Assembly: GCA_030762895.1 (NCBI GenBank)
Contig: CM061068.1
Coordinates: 80,563,228 to 80,627,227 of the forward strand
DNA: 64,000 nucleotides
DNA from: Sophora flavescens
Lineage: Eukaryota; Streptophyta; Magnoliopsida; Fabales; Fabaceae
Reading direction: 5' to 3'
Numbering within the stretch: position 1 is the stretch's first letter; each line of letters opens with the position of its first letter. The translations under genes and the position numbers were made by a program. The notes under the pieces are model-generated. The model ran no database searches, was not told the origin of the DNA, and saw nothing but the letters and a program-made list of their open reading frames with translations. Below are positions 12,332 through 23,203 of this stretch, in pieces.

Positions 12332-13062
12332 ACTCCAACCTACAGCTCAAGGGATTCAGCAACTCAGATTGGGGGACTTGTCCAGACACACGCAGGTCTA
12401 TCTCTGGCTTCTGTTTCTTCATGGGAACCTCACTCATCTCATGGAAAAGCAAAAGTCAAAGCACTGTGTCGAGATCCTCTTCAGAGGCAGAATACCAAGC
12501 CTTAGCCCAAGCATCATGTGAAGCTTAATGGCTCATAAATCTGCTGCAGGATTTTGGCATCTCACAAACTAGTCCAGCCATCATCTATCAGGACAACAGT
12601 GTCCGGCGAGAATACCAAGCCTTAGCCCAAGCATCATGTGAAGCTCAATGGCTCATAAATCTGCTGCAGGATTTTGGCATCTCACAAACTAGTCCAGCCA
12701 TCATCTCTCGTGGACAACAGTCTCATGGCGAGAATACCAAGCCTTAGCCCAAGCATCATGTGAAGCTCAATGGCTCATAAATCTGCTGCAGGATTTTGGC
12801 ATCTCACAAACTAGTCCAGCCATCATCTACTGTGACAACAGGTCTGCCCTCCACATTGCAGCAAATCCAATGTTTCATGAAAGAACGAAACACATAGAGA
12901 TAGATTGTCACCTAGTGAGGGACAAAGTCCAAAGTGGACTGTTGCATTTACTTCCTATCTCTACTCACTCTCAAGTAGCGGACATCTTAACCAAGCCTCT
13001 AGCCCGAGGGCCTTTCCAGCGGCTACATTCCAATCTAGGAATGATCGACATATACATTCCAT
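12332..13062 (+). pseudogene. copia RNase H with internal triplication
   Basis: After the frameshift, the sequence encodes SNSDWGTCPDTRRSISG, SSSEAEYQALAQASCEA, YCDNRSALHIAANPMFHERT and HIEIDCHLVRDKV, the copia RNase H blocks. The central block is present three times (see the repeat at 12489-12830). Copy 1 has a TAA inside it, and the periods of 120 and 122 bp throw the frame. The C-terminus (ADILTKPL) ends just before the polypurine tract and 3' LTR. Confidence 0.88.
12489..12830 (+). repeat. Three tandem copies of a ~120-bp RNase H segment
   Basis: A unit starting AATACCAAGCCTTAGCCC begins at 12491, 12611 and 12733, giving periods of 120 and 122 bp. Copies are nearly identical, ending CCAGCCATCATCT followed by variable junction bases around ACAACAGT. 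Copy 1 differs by CTTAATGG against CTCAATGG, which makes a stop codon. Confidence 0.95.
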
Positions 13063-13074
13063 CTTGCGAGGGGG
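13063..13074 (+). other. Polypurine tract of copia element
   Basis: TTGCGAGGGGG-type purine-rich sequence lies directly before the 3' LTR. It is the expected start site of plus-strand DNA synthesis. Confidence 0.6.
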
Positions 13075-13394
13075 TGTTGATGATGCAAGATGGAAAGGAG
13101 ACACCCAAATAACTATGCCTTTTTTAGTTATTTAACAAATCAGTTAATCATTATGTAATCAGTTAGTTAGCTAGTTAGCTTTTCAGTTAGTTGGTTGGTA
13201 GTTATCTAACTGATTTCTAGTAGCTAAGTAGCTTTGTATATATTGGCAATTGTTGTACAGTTGGAAAATCAATTAGAAAAGAGAAATCAATTTTTCTCGC
13301 ATACATTTCCTCTTCCTCTCCTCACTCTCTCTTTCTTGCATAACACGTTTCTGGTTCAGTTCTCTCTTCATTGCCATGGCCATGTCTTTCCACA
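13075..13394 (+). repeat. 3' LTR of copia element
   Basis: This 320-bp LTR starts TGTTGATGATGC and ends TTTCCACA, followed by the ACAAT target duplication. It matches the 5' LTR at about 310 of 320 positions. Confidence 0.95.
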
Positions 13395-14861
13395 ACAATA
13401 GTGCCTAAAATTAATCTTTAAAACTATTTTGAATGTATAAATATCAAACCTATTGGCCATTGGCCCTCTTGAATAGCAAAAAATCACAGTCGTAATGCGT
13501 TCCCACTGGATGGAACTTGAGTATCGATGTAGAACGAGGATCATTTAATGTGTTGTTCTCCCTTCCGCTAGTGTCATAAAAGCTCTTATATAGCTTCTGA
13601 GACTGAAAATATGTGACTTAGTTGTTTTGGCAGGTCCCAATTTGTTAGTGGAATATGTGGGCGTGTGGTTTCTCTATTTTGTTAAGTCATTGCAAGCCCC
13701 GTCCCATCTTGACGAGAGCACAATAGATATGCTATCACAAGGTAAGATGAAACAATAACATGTGTAAAATGTAAATTAAATAAAATCTAAATATCAGTAA
13801 CATGTCTAAAATCTAAATAAAATCGAGAGTTGTCTTCTATGGTTTTTGATGATCTAACGAGCTTTGCTATGGTTCGGAGTGTGTCTTTCAGTGTTCAGCG
13901 TGTTTCATTTTAATTTCTATTGGCCATTGGCCCTCTTAATGGTGAAATTCTGCAACAACATGCTAACATATTTTTAGTTGGTACATTAAACTGTGAAAGA
14001 TAAAGATTTAAAGAACTTTGTATAATTATCTTGGAGAATGCTGACTGGTTATCACCACAATTTAAAGTGAAAGGAAAGTGATTTTAGTAATTTGTTTTAA
14101 GTTAGAAATTTCATTCTTATTTTTTATTTGTTGGTTTTTCAGAGTATTTTCCCACCCGATAGGTGGGACACTAATCTCCTAGAGTACTGTTAGGAGCTTA
14201 AACTGAGAGATCCCTTCCAATATTTGTTTCCATACACATGAATAATTCTTATTAATTATTTTTAATATCAATAATAAAATATGATCTGTTTTTCGTTTGG
14301 TTTATGGAACGCTTTTTTATTTGTTTGGTTAATTTATAGAATGTTAAGATTCAAGCTTCCATAAAATTTAATTTAATATGCTTGGTAGGGGCGACCACGA
14401 GTCTGGGCCAACTCGGTGTCCCGAGCAACCCAACCTGAAAAGTATGGTTCCGGTGATCGTGGTTGGTTTGGGTTTAAAAGCATGCAGCCTGAAGAGTATA
14501 TATGGGTTGGGTATTGGGTTCCCGATTTTGCAACTTGAGGAACCCGACCAAACCAGGATATGCAGATTACTGATTAGTGATTACAATGTGTTTTAAAGTC
14601 ATTACTCAAATCTCTCATCTCTCACTCACTCCCGTCGTCCCCTACCTCACAGCAGCTCACAGATCTCCCTCCTCCTACCGACCAATTCACGATGTGACGA
14701 ACAACGCGACTTTGTGAGGGTGCAACAACGATGACGCCTTCTGTTTATGGATGTGGGACGACATCGCTGCGTTTGAGTGGAACGTCGCCGTCGTTGCGCT
14801 AGGATGGAGAGGGTTGAGGATGAACGACGTCTCTATGATTATGGAAGTGGTACAATGTCTC
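13395..14861. other. Spacer with a duplicated 21-mer and old hAT-like subterminal sequence
   Basis: No credible coding segment was found. A 21-bp sequence beginning CTATTGGCCATTGG occurs identically at 13450-13470 and 13917-13937, 467 bp apart. From about 14385 the DNA is rich in ACCCGA/CCCAACC/GGGTT motifs like those at hAT-type element ends. Similar motifs reappear right of the CACTA element at 21350-21530, so the CACTA element may have inserted into an older element. Confidence 0.5.
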
Positions 14862-15239
14862 CACTACTAGAAAACTTGAATTTTCGGACGGAATTTTCGG
14901 ACGGAAATGTTTCCGTCTGAATTTTTCCGAAAATTTCGGACGGATTTCAGACGGATTTCACACGGATTGTGTTATTTTTTATATTTTCTTGATTTATCTC
15001 TTACGTCAATCAAATCCGTCCAAAAAATTTCGGACGGATTTTTTAATAATTGAATAAGACGTTTCACCACAGGATTGTGTTATTTTTTATATTTCTTACA
15101 TCCGTCGAAATTTTTTGGACGGATTTCACACGGATTGTATTTTTTTATATTTTTACATCCGTTTGGTCCAAAATTTAACCGATTTTCACACGGAATTTGG
15201 TTATTTTTATATTTTCCTTGGGCGCTTTCAAATTTTGGT

Positions 15240-15607
15240 CTGTCACGGCCGTGACACTCATCACGGCTAGGCCGTGATCGGTTCTGTCTGGATCAGCTAA
15301 CATGTCACGGCCGTGACGGGCATCACGGCTAGGCCGTGACAGCTTCTGACTTTTGCCTTCTGCTCTGCTTGATCATGGCCGTGATGGGCTCTGTTTGGCT
15401 CATTTTCTTCACTTGTCAAGCCCTATCTTCATCCAAGCTCCATCATGGTCAATCTCGAGCATTTTACCTTAATTTCTGCAAAACAACACCACAAAACCGC
15501 CTTACCCGTTCCAAGGTAAAAACTACTAAAAATCAATTTAAATATGCCTAAACTATATGAAAATGCATGCAAAATGTACATGAAATGTGATGTGAAATCA
15601 CACTATC
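15240..15607 (-). repeat. Antisense LTR fragment related to the 47-52 kb element
   Basis: The reverse complement opens TGATAGTGTGATTTCACAT and continues through TTTTGCATGCATTTT, CCTTGGAACGGGTAAGGCGG and GAGCCAAACAGAGCCC. It then reaches copies of the palindrome TCACGGCCGTGA. This matches, in order and with moderate divergence, the first ~370 bp of the LTRs at 47019 and 50813. Only the LTR start is present, so it is a fragment within the CACTA element. Confidence 0.85.
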
Positions 15608-15639
15608 AGATAGATCCGAAAATTTACATGATCCTTGTT

Positions 15640-17290
15640 TTTTGGATCATATCACTTAACTAGGCCAATTTGTACTTTTTCGGGCATAATGGAGCCCCAA
15701 TGGACTTGTTTGATCCTAATAGAGTCCAAATCGACTTGTTAAATTCTAATTGGGCCAATTGCCCCGTACGGCCCAATTGTACTTTTTTGGTCCTAATGGA
15801 GCCCAAATGGACTTGTTTGATCCAAATAGAGCCCAAATGGACTTTTTAGGTCATATAGGACCTAACTGGGTCAATTTGTACTTCTTTGGTCCTAAAGCAG
15901 CCCAAATGGACTTGTTTGATCCTAATAGAACCCAAATGGACTGTTTAGGTCATATACGACCTAACTAGGCCAATTTGTACTTTTTCGGGCATAAAGGAGC
16001 CCCAATGGACTTGTTCGATCCTAATAGAGCCCAAATCGACTTGGTAGGACCTAATTGGGCCAATTGCCCCGTACGGCCCAATTGTACTTCTTTGGTCCTA
16101 ATGGAGCCCAAATGGACTTGTTTGATCCAAATAGAGCCCAAATGGACTTTTTAGGTCATATAGGACCTAACTGGGTCAATTTGTACTTCTTTGGTCCTAA
16201 AGCAGCCCAAATGGACTTGTTTGATCCTAATAGAACCCAAATGGACTGTTTAGGTCATATACGACCTAACTAGGCCAATTTGTACTTTTTCGGGCATAAA
16301 GGAGCCCCAATGGACTTGTTCGATCCTAATAGAGCCCAAATCGACTTGGTAGGACCTAATTGGGCCAATTGCCCCGTACGGCCCAATTGTACTTCTTTGG
16401 TCCTAATGGAGCCCAAATGGACTTGTTTGATCCAAAGAGAGCCCAAATGGACTTTTTAGGTCATATAGGACCTAACTGGGTCAATTAGTACTTCTTTGGT
16501 CCTAAAGCAGCCCAAATGGACTTGTTTGATCCTAATAGAACCCAAATGAACTGTTTAGGTCATATACGACCTAACTAGGCCAATTTGTACTTTTTCGGGC
16601 ATAAAGGAGCCCCAATGGACTTGTTCGATCCTAATAGAGCCCAAATCGACTCGGTAGGACCTAATTGGGCCAATTGCCCCGTACGACCCAATTGTACTTC
16701 TTTGGTCCTAATGGATCCCAAATGAACTTGTTTGATCCTAATAGTGCCCAAATGGACGTTTTAGGTCATATACGACCTAACTGGGCCAATTTGTACTTCT
16801 TTCGTCCTAATGGAGCCCAAATGGACTTGTTTGATCCTAATAGAGCCCAAATGGACTGTTTAGGTCATATAGGACCAAACTAGGTCAATTTTTACTTTTT
16901 CGGGCATAATAGATCCCAAACAGACTTGTTTGATCCTAATAGAGCCCAAATCGACTTGTTAGGACCTAATTGGGACAGTTGCCCCGATCGGCCCAATTGT
17001 ACTTCTTTGGTCCTAATGGAGCCTAAATGGACTTGTCTGATCCTAATAGATCCCAAATGGACTTTTTAGATCATTTAGTACCTAACTAGGCCAATTTGTA
17101 CTTCTTTGGTCCTAATGGAGCCCAAATGGACTGGTTTGATCCTAATAGAGCCCAAATTGACTTGTTAGGACCTAATTGGGCCAATTGCCCCGATCGGCCC
17201 AATTGAACTTCTATGGTCCTAATGAAGCCTAAATGAACTTGTTTGATCCTAATAGAGCCCAAATCGACTTGTTAGGACCTAAGTGTAAGC
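15640..17290. repeat. Higher-order tandem array, ~305-bp period
   Basis: The array is built from ~50-70-bp subunits of the form GAGCCCAAATGGACTTGTTT plus GGTCATATAGGACCTAACT. These are ordered into ~305-bp higher units starting near 15750, 16055, 16360 and 16665. The first three are nearly identical and later units diverge towards 17290. Short open frames across it translate to repetitive peptides and are not genes. Confidence 0.9.
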
Positions 17291-18670
17291 TCCAAACATG
17301 ATTTTCTTTGAAAACAACCTTGTTTGGTAATAAGATTAAGTGTTTAGATCAAATTAGAATGGATGTTTATGTTAATTTTGTTATGTGGTTTAGTTTGAGT
17401 AATTAAATAACTCTCTTCAAATTATTTTATTGGGTGCGTTAGCTCTGACTTATTTCAGTGAATGCACGCTTACTATACAATAAGTTATATTATTATCACT
17501 ATTATTACCAGTACAGAAAAATATTTTAAATAATAAGATTAAGAGAAAAACATTTTCATATTTTCATTCTATTTAATTTTAGAGTTGAAAATAAACTGGT
17601 TTGACATTTATCGGAGATTAAATTTTGGACTGAGTATTTTCTTAGTTGATCAATTCAACTATTAATCTTTACTCCAATTTGAATTTCGAAATCATATCTT
17701 TATCAATCTTTAATTTTAGATTCCAAAATGTAAAAACATGTTTATTTTAGGCCTAATATTTATCACTCATTTTATACCCACTAATACAAAAAATCAGATT
17801 TTTCTCTCTCCTATATCTACCCAAAACCCATAACCCCTCCCCCTCACTTTCTTTTCTTCTCTGCTTTCTTCTTTTCTCTTTCTTTCTTTTTCTTCTTCTT
17901 TCTCTTTTCTTCTTCCTCCTCCCAACCTCATCTCCTCCTTCCCTCAACTGCACAAAACCGCCCAGCTCAGCCCTTGCCATCGATCGCAGCTCGTTGAACG
18001 AGGAGGAGGCGACGCGCCTCACGTCCCCTTGCGCGCTGCCGGAGCCGCCGCTGTCCGATGCCAAACCACCGCGGTAAGTGAGTTTGGCCACCATTTATGG
18101 TGGTTTTACACCTTTCTTTGTTACTTTAAACTTCCTTCTCCTCCCCCAAAGCTTACCCTTCATTTTTGGTTTATGGGTGTCACAACCACCACGAACCGTC
18201 ATTGGCCGCCGCGTCGCTGCCGTCCGCCGCCGTGTCGCCGCACCACAGCACCACCACAACTTCTTCTTCTTCCTTGGGTGAGTCAAAACCCTCTCTTGTG
18301 TCTCAGATTCAAAACCCCCAAATTGGTTTTGAAACCCTAACCCTAACCCTTTGATTTCAGATTTTAATCTTAAAGAATAAACCTTGTTTTATGAAATTGG
18401 GACTGTGAATTGGTGTTTCCCCAAATTGTATTTGGGAGCCCTAAACCCCAATTTGATTTTATTTGAATTTTGTTCTGTTTTTGTGAAATTAACTATGATT
18501 TAGTGCAATTAGGACTCTTAATTGATGATTCCCAAGTTCTCTTTCATGATCCTTTAATCAAAACAAAGTGTCCTCAAAGAGTATTGTGAAGCGTAAGCTC
18601 CAAACATGATTTTCTTTGAAAATAACCTTGTTTGGTAATAAGATTAAGTGTTTATATCAAATTAGAATGT
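17287..18670. repeat. Pair of ~80-bp direct repeats
   Basis: A segment beginning GTAAGCTCCAAACATGATTT occurs at about 17285-17365 and again at about 18594-18670, with only a few differences. The copies bracket the leader-like segment at 17740-18360. This suggests that the bracketed DNA was inserted or duplicated as a unit. Confidence 0.8.
17740..18360 (+). other. Captured gene-leader-like segment with telo-box
   Basis: This stretch looks like a plant 5' gene end. It has a CT-rich leader (17800-17945), a GC-rich stretch with exon-like composition (17950-18260) and AAACCCTAACCCTAACCCT at 18332-18350, a telo-box type sequence often found near plant housekeeping promoters. TTGATTTCAG at 18351-18360 resembles a 3' splice site. 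No identifiable protein was recovered. It may be the 5' part of the IST1-like gene fragment downstream, but that is inference. Confidence 0.4.
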
Positions 18671-19306
18671 GTGTTTGATCATGCGTAATTGATTTCTTGT
18701 CACACTAGGGCTTGACTAGAGATGTAGTAAGTGAAAGTAACTAAACAAGGGGATATGGCATCCCAGTGTAATATTATGACCCTTGGGCCAAAATAACTTG
18801 TCACTATCTCAGTCTTGGTAATTATGTTCTCATATGAAAACAATAGGCTTTATATCTAGGATATAGCATTGATCAATGATTTTTTATATTTTATGCTATT
18901 GCAAAAGGTTTTTTATTTTTCGCAATTTTAAACGGTGCACTTGATACACTAGAAAAGACCCTCATTAAGAACCTCAACTGATCATGTAGCTTGCTATTGG
19001 CACCTTGCATTCCCAATGATTTTAGGTACTGACTTGCAGAATTGTATCTGTTTTATTGTTGACATCATGTCTAAATTGGTATTCTATGTATGTCATTTAT
19101 GTAAATATGCTGGATGCACATGCTTGTCTCTATATTTTATCACATGCTTTGACTTTACTTGAGTGTCACTGTGTCTGAAGTGATTTCTGCATGAGGGTTT
19201 TTCTTTCTGGAACTATTGATTTGCAGTATACTACTTTGTTCATTATGATTGTGCATTCTCATTGAATTGACCATGTTATCTTTTCTTTCTTGGCCCCCTG
19301 TTTTAG

Positions 19307-19990
19307 AAACTGCCCCATCGATTTGAAGGAAGCAATTTCAAGTGTAGTATTTGCTTCTCCAAGATGTTCAGACATACTTGAGCTCATGGATGTGCGGAAG
19401 CATATTACAGCTAAGTATGGAAAAGAATTTGTCTCAGCAGCTGTTGAATTACGTCCTGACTGTGGTGTAACTCGCTTGGTAAGTTTCTCTAGCTTCTTGA
19501 AGTTGGATAGGATCATGTTAAAGCTCATTTCTTTTCAGATTTATTCTAATTTAATGTTGTCATTTTAGTTGGTTGAGAAATTGTCTGCCAAAGCACCGGA
19601 TGGTCCCACCAAGATAAAAATACTATCTGCTAGTCATCAGGGGTGTCAGGGGTGTCTAATCCAGAAACTAGACCTTCAGGTAAATTTTTGAAGACAGTAA
19701 TTGCAAATGAATTTGGGGCTTTTGTTCTTTCTATTGCCTGAATATTTATGATTCTTTCTTATAGGATCTGGAAGACAAGAAATGGATTTTAGAGATTCGA
19801 GTTCTGAAAATAGGAGTGCCTTTCCTATGGGTAAGCAGAATAGGAACATGGAATTCAAAGATGCTGCCTCTGCTGCAGAGGCTGCTGCAGAATCTGCAGA
19901 ACTTGCAAGCATGGCTGCAAAAGCAGCTGCTGAACTTTCAAACCGAGAGAACATGACAAGGCAGTACTCAAGTGGGTCACATAGTTCTTC
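19307..19990 (+). pseudogene. Captured fragment of an IST1-family gene
   Basis: Three exon-like blocks with plausible splice sites encode parts of an IST1 (DUF292) protein, which in the cell binds ESCRT-III and regulates the Vps4 ATPase during endosomal sorting. Block 1 (19307-19478, preceded by TTTTAG, followed by GTAAGT) has DLKEAISSVVFASPRCSDI and AKYGKEFVSAAVELRPDCGV. Block 2 (19569-19679) has LVEKLSAKAPDGPTKIKIL but then departs from the family. Block 3 (19765 to about 19975) has an acidic/serine region and an alanine-rich EFKDAASAAEAAAESAELA stretch typical of plant members. The N-terminus and most of the domain are absent and introns remain, so it was copied at the DNA level into the CACTA element. 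Confidence 0.8.
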
Positions 19991-20249
19991 TGGCAACTTT
20001 ATTTTTATTTTTTTTGGTTCATTACATGACCTTCACAGTTCACAGTGGCTTGATCTTCTGATAGTTTTTAAGTCATGACTTTTGGATTGCATGCAGCAAT
20101 TGGTATTTGATTTTTAGGAGTTGTATGGTACCAAGGCTGTATTTTGTAACAATAGTCAAATTCATGATTTTGTGATTGAATGTGAAACTGCAAATGTTAG
20201 TGATCGGTGCCATATAATTCGCATAGCTAGTGAAACTGTAATGTAAGTG

Positions 20250-20545
20250 AAGTGATCTGTCACGACCGTGATGGGCATCACGGCCTGGCCGTGATAGCTT
20301 CTGCCTTGAATGTTGCTTCACTAAATGGTATGTCACGACCGTGAAGGGTATCACGGCCTAGCCGTGACAGATTCTGCCTAGAAGGGGTTTGGCTCGGTTG
20401 ACATGTCACGGTCGTGATGGGCATCACGGCCTGGCCGTGACAGCTTCTGCCTTGAACGTTGCTTCACTAAATGGAGTGCTTCACTGGGTCCGGGGATGGG
20501 CATCACGACCTGGCCGTGATGGGCATCACGGCCTGGCCGTGACAG
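20250..20545. repeat. Palindromic minisatellite (TCACGGCCGTGA type)
   Basis: About four units of the pattern TGTCACGRCCGTGATGGGC / ATCACGGCCTGGCCGTGA are separated by spacers containing CTTCTGCCTTGAA. The same palindromic motif lies in the LTR fragment at the other end of the CACTA element and in the LTRs at 47.2-47.5 and 51.0-51.3 kb. No protein is encoded. Confidence 0.85.
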
Positions 20546-20895
20546 ATTCTGACTTTTCATTCTTCCGTGTGAAATCCGTCTCAAATCCGTTGGAAAACAA
20601 AAATAAATCTGTCTGAAATCCGTCCGAACAATAACCAACAAAATCACAACATCCGTCCCAAATCCGTTGGAAAACAAAAATAAATCTGTCTGAAATCCGT
20701 CCGAACAATAACCAAAATCCGAATTTCCACGTTGTCCATATTCCGTCCGTAAATATTTTCGGACATAATTTGGGACGGATTTTATAATTTCCCACAAGGC
20801 TTTTTCAGACGGGTGCCATTCCGTCCGAAATTTGTCAAATTTTCGTCCGAAATCCGTCTGAAATTCTGTCCGAAAAAGATGGATTTCTAGTAGTG

Positions 20896-21948
20896 CTTTG
20901 CGTTTAAGGATGAATATTGTTGTGCTCTGCATGTTGCATTCCTTCTGCATCTCTGCTTTGAAGATGAACGACAGTGCCTTCTCCTCTCTTTCCTTCCAGT
21001 TTGTCTTTATTGTTAGGGTTTGAGATTAAGTATTTAGGGTTTGAGTCCTTGGGCCAACATTATTGGACCTTTAGGTAGGACATCTTCTGTATTATAAACC
21101 TGTCACCCATGTATTGGAGGTAAAGATCCTCTCCATTTGTCATGAGAAATGGAGATGTCCATTTCTAAAGTTTTGGGGATAATAATTGCATGGGGGACTA
21201 CACACATTTATTTTCCGAAAAACTTTGGAAATAGACATAAATGGTAAGATGGAAAATGGAAAGGATCTTTTTCCATGTATTGGGCCTTATTTCCAAAATG
21301 CCACTATGTATTTTTAATTACTTTTTTATTTTTTTAATGTTAATGTTGGACCCGATGACCAACCTCAACCAACCTGAATATGATTGGATTGATTTGGTTC
21401 GGGTTGACAACAAAAAATCTCAAACATGACCTGACCCCAACTCGATCAATTTTGATTGGGTTGGTCCAAGTTTTCCCTAAAACAATTTGGACCCGACTCA
21501 ATCAATTTCGACCGGACCCATGCTCACATCACCTCTTTGTTTAGTGGTTAATATACAAAACAAGTGTGTGTAAGATAATTTTTATTTTAAGTGGTCGAGA
21601 ATGATAAAAAAAATATAAAACTTTTATACGTAACAACTATATAAGGCTTTTTTATAAGGATAAAATACTATAAATTATTTTAATATTTTTATTTTTTAGT
21701 TAGAGAGAATAAAAATTCCTATACTTATGAAATATTTACATTCTGCATGATAACTATACAAATATCAGTAGTATCTGCATTTGACTGATTCCAACAATAT
21801 AACAAGATTCATAAAGTTTAATACACTCAGATCAATTGAATCTACAAATTTTTTTTTAAATGAATCTTTTTTTTTTATCAACTGAATCTACTATATTTTT
21901 TTGGTTGATATTGTCATGTTTTTATCATATTTGGTATATTTCAAAGAA
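20896..21948. other. Spacer, possible right part of an older hAT-like element
   Basis: No gene was found. 21350-21530 is rich in GACCCGA, CCAACC and GGTTCGGGTT motifs like those left of the CACTA element at 14385-14560. From 21540 the DNA is plain AT-rich sequence. Confidence 0.4.
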
Positions 21949-23203
21949 GGTTTATTATTGAGTTGATCCCTGAATTATTTGAGAATTTTCAATTAGGTCC
22001 CTGAACTATTTTTTTTCAATTAGGTCTCTAAACTTATATAAAATTTTCAATTTGGTCCCTAAACTAAAAAGTTTGTGATTGGGTCCCTGAATTTATATAA
22101 ATTTTTTAATTAGGTCCTTAAAGTAAAAAGGTGCCTATATAAAATAAAAAGTAATAAAATGATAGATTATGAAATTTAGGGGAGAAAAAAAATATTGTTT
22201 GTCATAATAATAAAATGACAAAATATGAATACGAGAGGAAAAAACCCACTATTTAAAATAATAATAATAATAAATGAAAAATAAAATTTAGTGAGAAAAA
22301 TTATTGTTAAGCATAATAATTAAATAAAAATAAGTAGATTTGATAGACAAAATTTAGTTCTTAAAATGATAATAAAAAAATAATGAAATATAAAATTGTA
22401 CTAGAAAATTCACGTTTTATAACAAAATATTAAAAGATTAAAATGATAAACCTCAATTAAAAAAATATAAATAAAATAAAATAAACCTCAAATAAAAAAC
22501 AAAATTATTGTTTGAAATAGTAAATAAAATAAAGAATCTAGTTAAGTAAATATCACATCTTAGTTTGATTGTCAATTTTATTTTGAGTTATTTAATTTAT
22601 TTTATTATTAATTATATTATTTTATATTTTAATTGAGGTTTTTATTAAATTATTTTAATATTTCTTAAATAATTTTTTTTTTGCTATGACTATTGTTATT
22701 ATTTTATTGTTTTTCAAATATTAAATATTTGACTCGGTTTAATAACTTAATGTTTTGTTATAAAACATGAATTTTCTGGCACAACTTTATATTTCATTAT
22801 TTTGTTATTATCATTTCAAGAACTAAATTTTGTCTCAAATGTATTTAATTTTATGCTAAACAATAGTTTTTCTCACTGAGTTTTATTTTCTATTATTATT
22901 ATTATTTAAATAATGAGTTTTTCTCTCATATTCATATTTTGTCATTTTATTATTATGTGAAACCGTTTTTTTTTTAAATTTCATCATTTATCATTTTATT
23001 ATTTTTATTTTATATATTCACCATTTTACTTTAGAGACCTAATTGAAAATTTTATATAAGTTCAAGGATCTAATTAAAAAAAAATTAGTTCAGGGAATTG
23101 AAAATTTTATAATAGTTCAGTGATCTAATTATAATTTTTTTTAGTTTAAGAACCTAATTAAAAATTTTCAAATAATTTGAAGACCAACTCAATAATTAAA
23201 CCT
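21949..23203. mobile_element. Foldback (Mutator-like) element, 1255 bp
   Basis: The whole block folds on itself. The left end GGTTTATTATTGAGTTG matches the reverse complement of the right end with one extra base, and similarity continues as arms of roughly 600 bp (AATTAGGTCCCTGAAC-type repeats, then matching poly-ATA stretches). Nine-base flanks TTCAAAGAA (21940-21948) and TTCAAAAAA (23204-23212) match at eight of nine positions, a Mutator-length target duplication. There is no transposase. Confidence 0.8.

Larger units (their letters stand above)
7863..13394 (+). mobile_element. Ty1/copia LTR retrotransposon, structurally complete
   Basis: The element has two 320-bp LTRs and a tRNA-iMet primer site. 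The domain order gag, protease, integrase, RT, RNase H is that of copia elements. It is flanked by perfect 5-bp duplications (ACAAT at 7858-7862 and 13395-13399). The two LTRs differ at ten positions by direct comparison, about 3%, so the insertion is fairly recent. The polyprotein is broken by a frameshift near 10135, stops at 10226-10228 and 10913-10915, a frameshift in the T-run near 12315, and an internal triplication. It is therefore non-functional by itself. Confidence 0.95.
14862..20895. mobile_element. Non-autonomous CACTA (En/Spm) element, 6.0 kb
   Basis: The left end is CACTACTAGAAAA and the right end is the inverted TTTCTAGTAGTG, the standard terminal repeat of plant CACTA elements. 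Flanking triplets are CTC and CTT, a two-of-three match to the expected 3-bp target duplication. Both ends carry dense subterminal repeats of the TTCGGACGGATTT type, in opposite orientation (14880-15200 and 20560-20880). No transposase reading frame was recognised. The interior holds an LTR fragment, a tandem array, a leader-like segment and a host gene fragment. Confidence 0.88.

Noticed and set aside
15750..16883. Identical 72-codon frames repeated three times
   Set aside because: They arise from the 305-bp tandem array; no domain, and the frame is lost in one copy.
17753..18094. Antisense 113-codon Lys/Arg-rich frame
   Set aside because: Product of a CT-rich leader read backwards.
18332..18350. 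Telomere-like AAACCCTAACCCTAACCCT
   Set aside because: Fewer than three full units; a telo-box in a gene-leader-like segment is more likely than interstitial telomere DNA.
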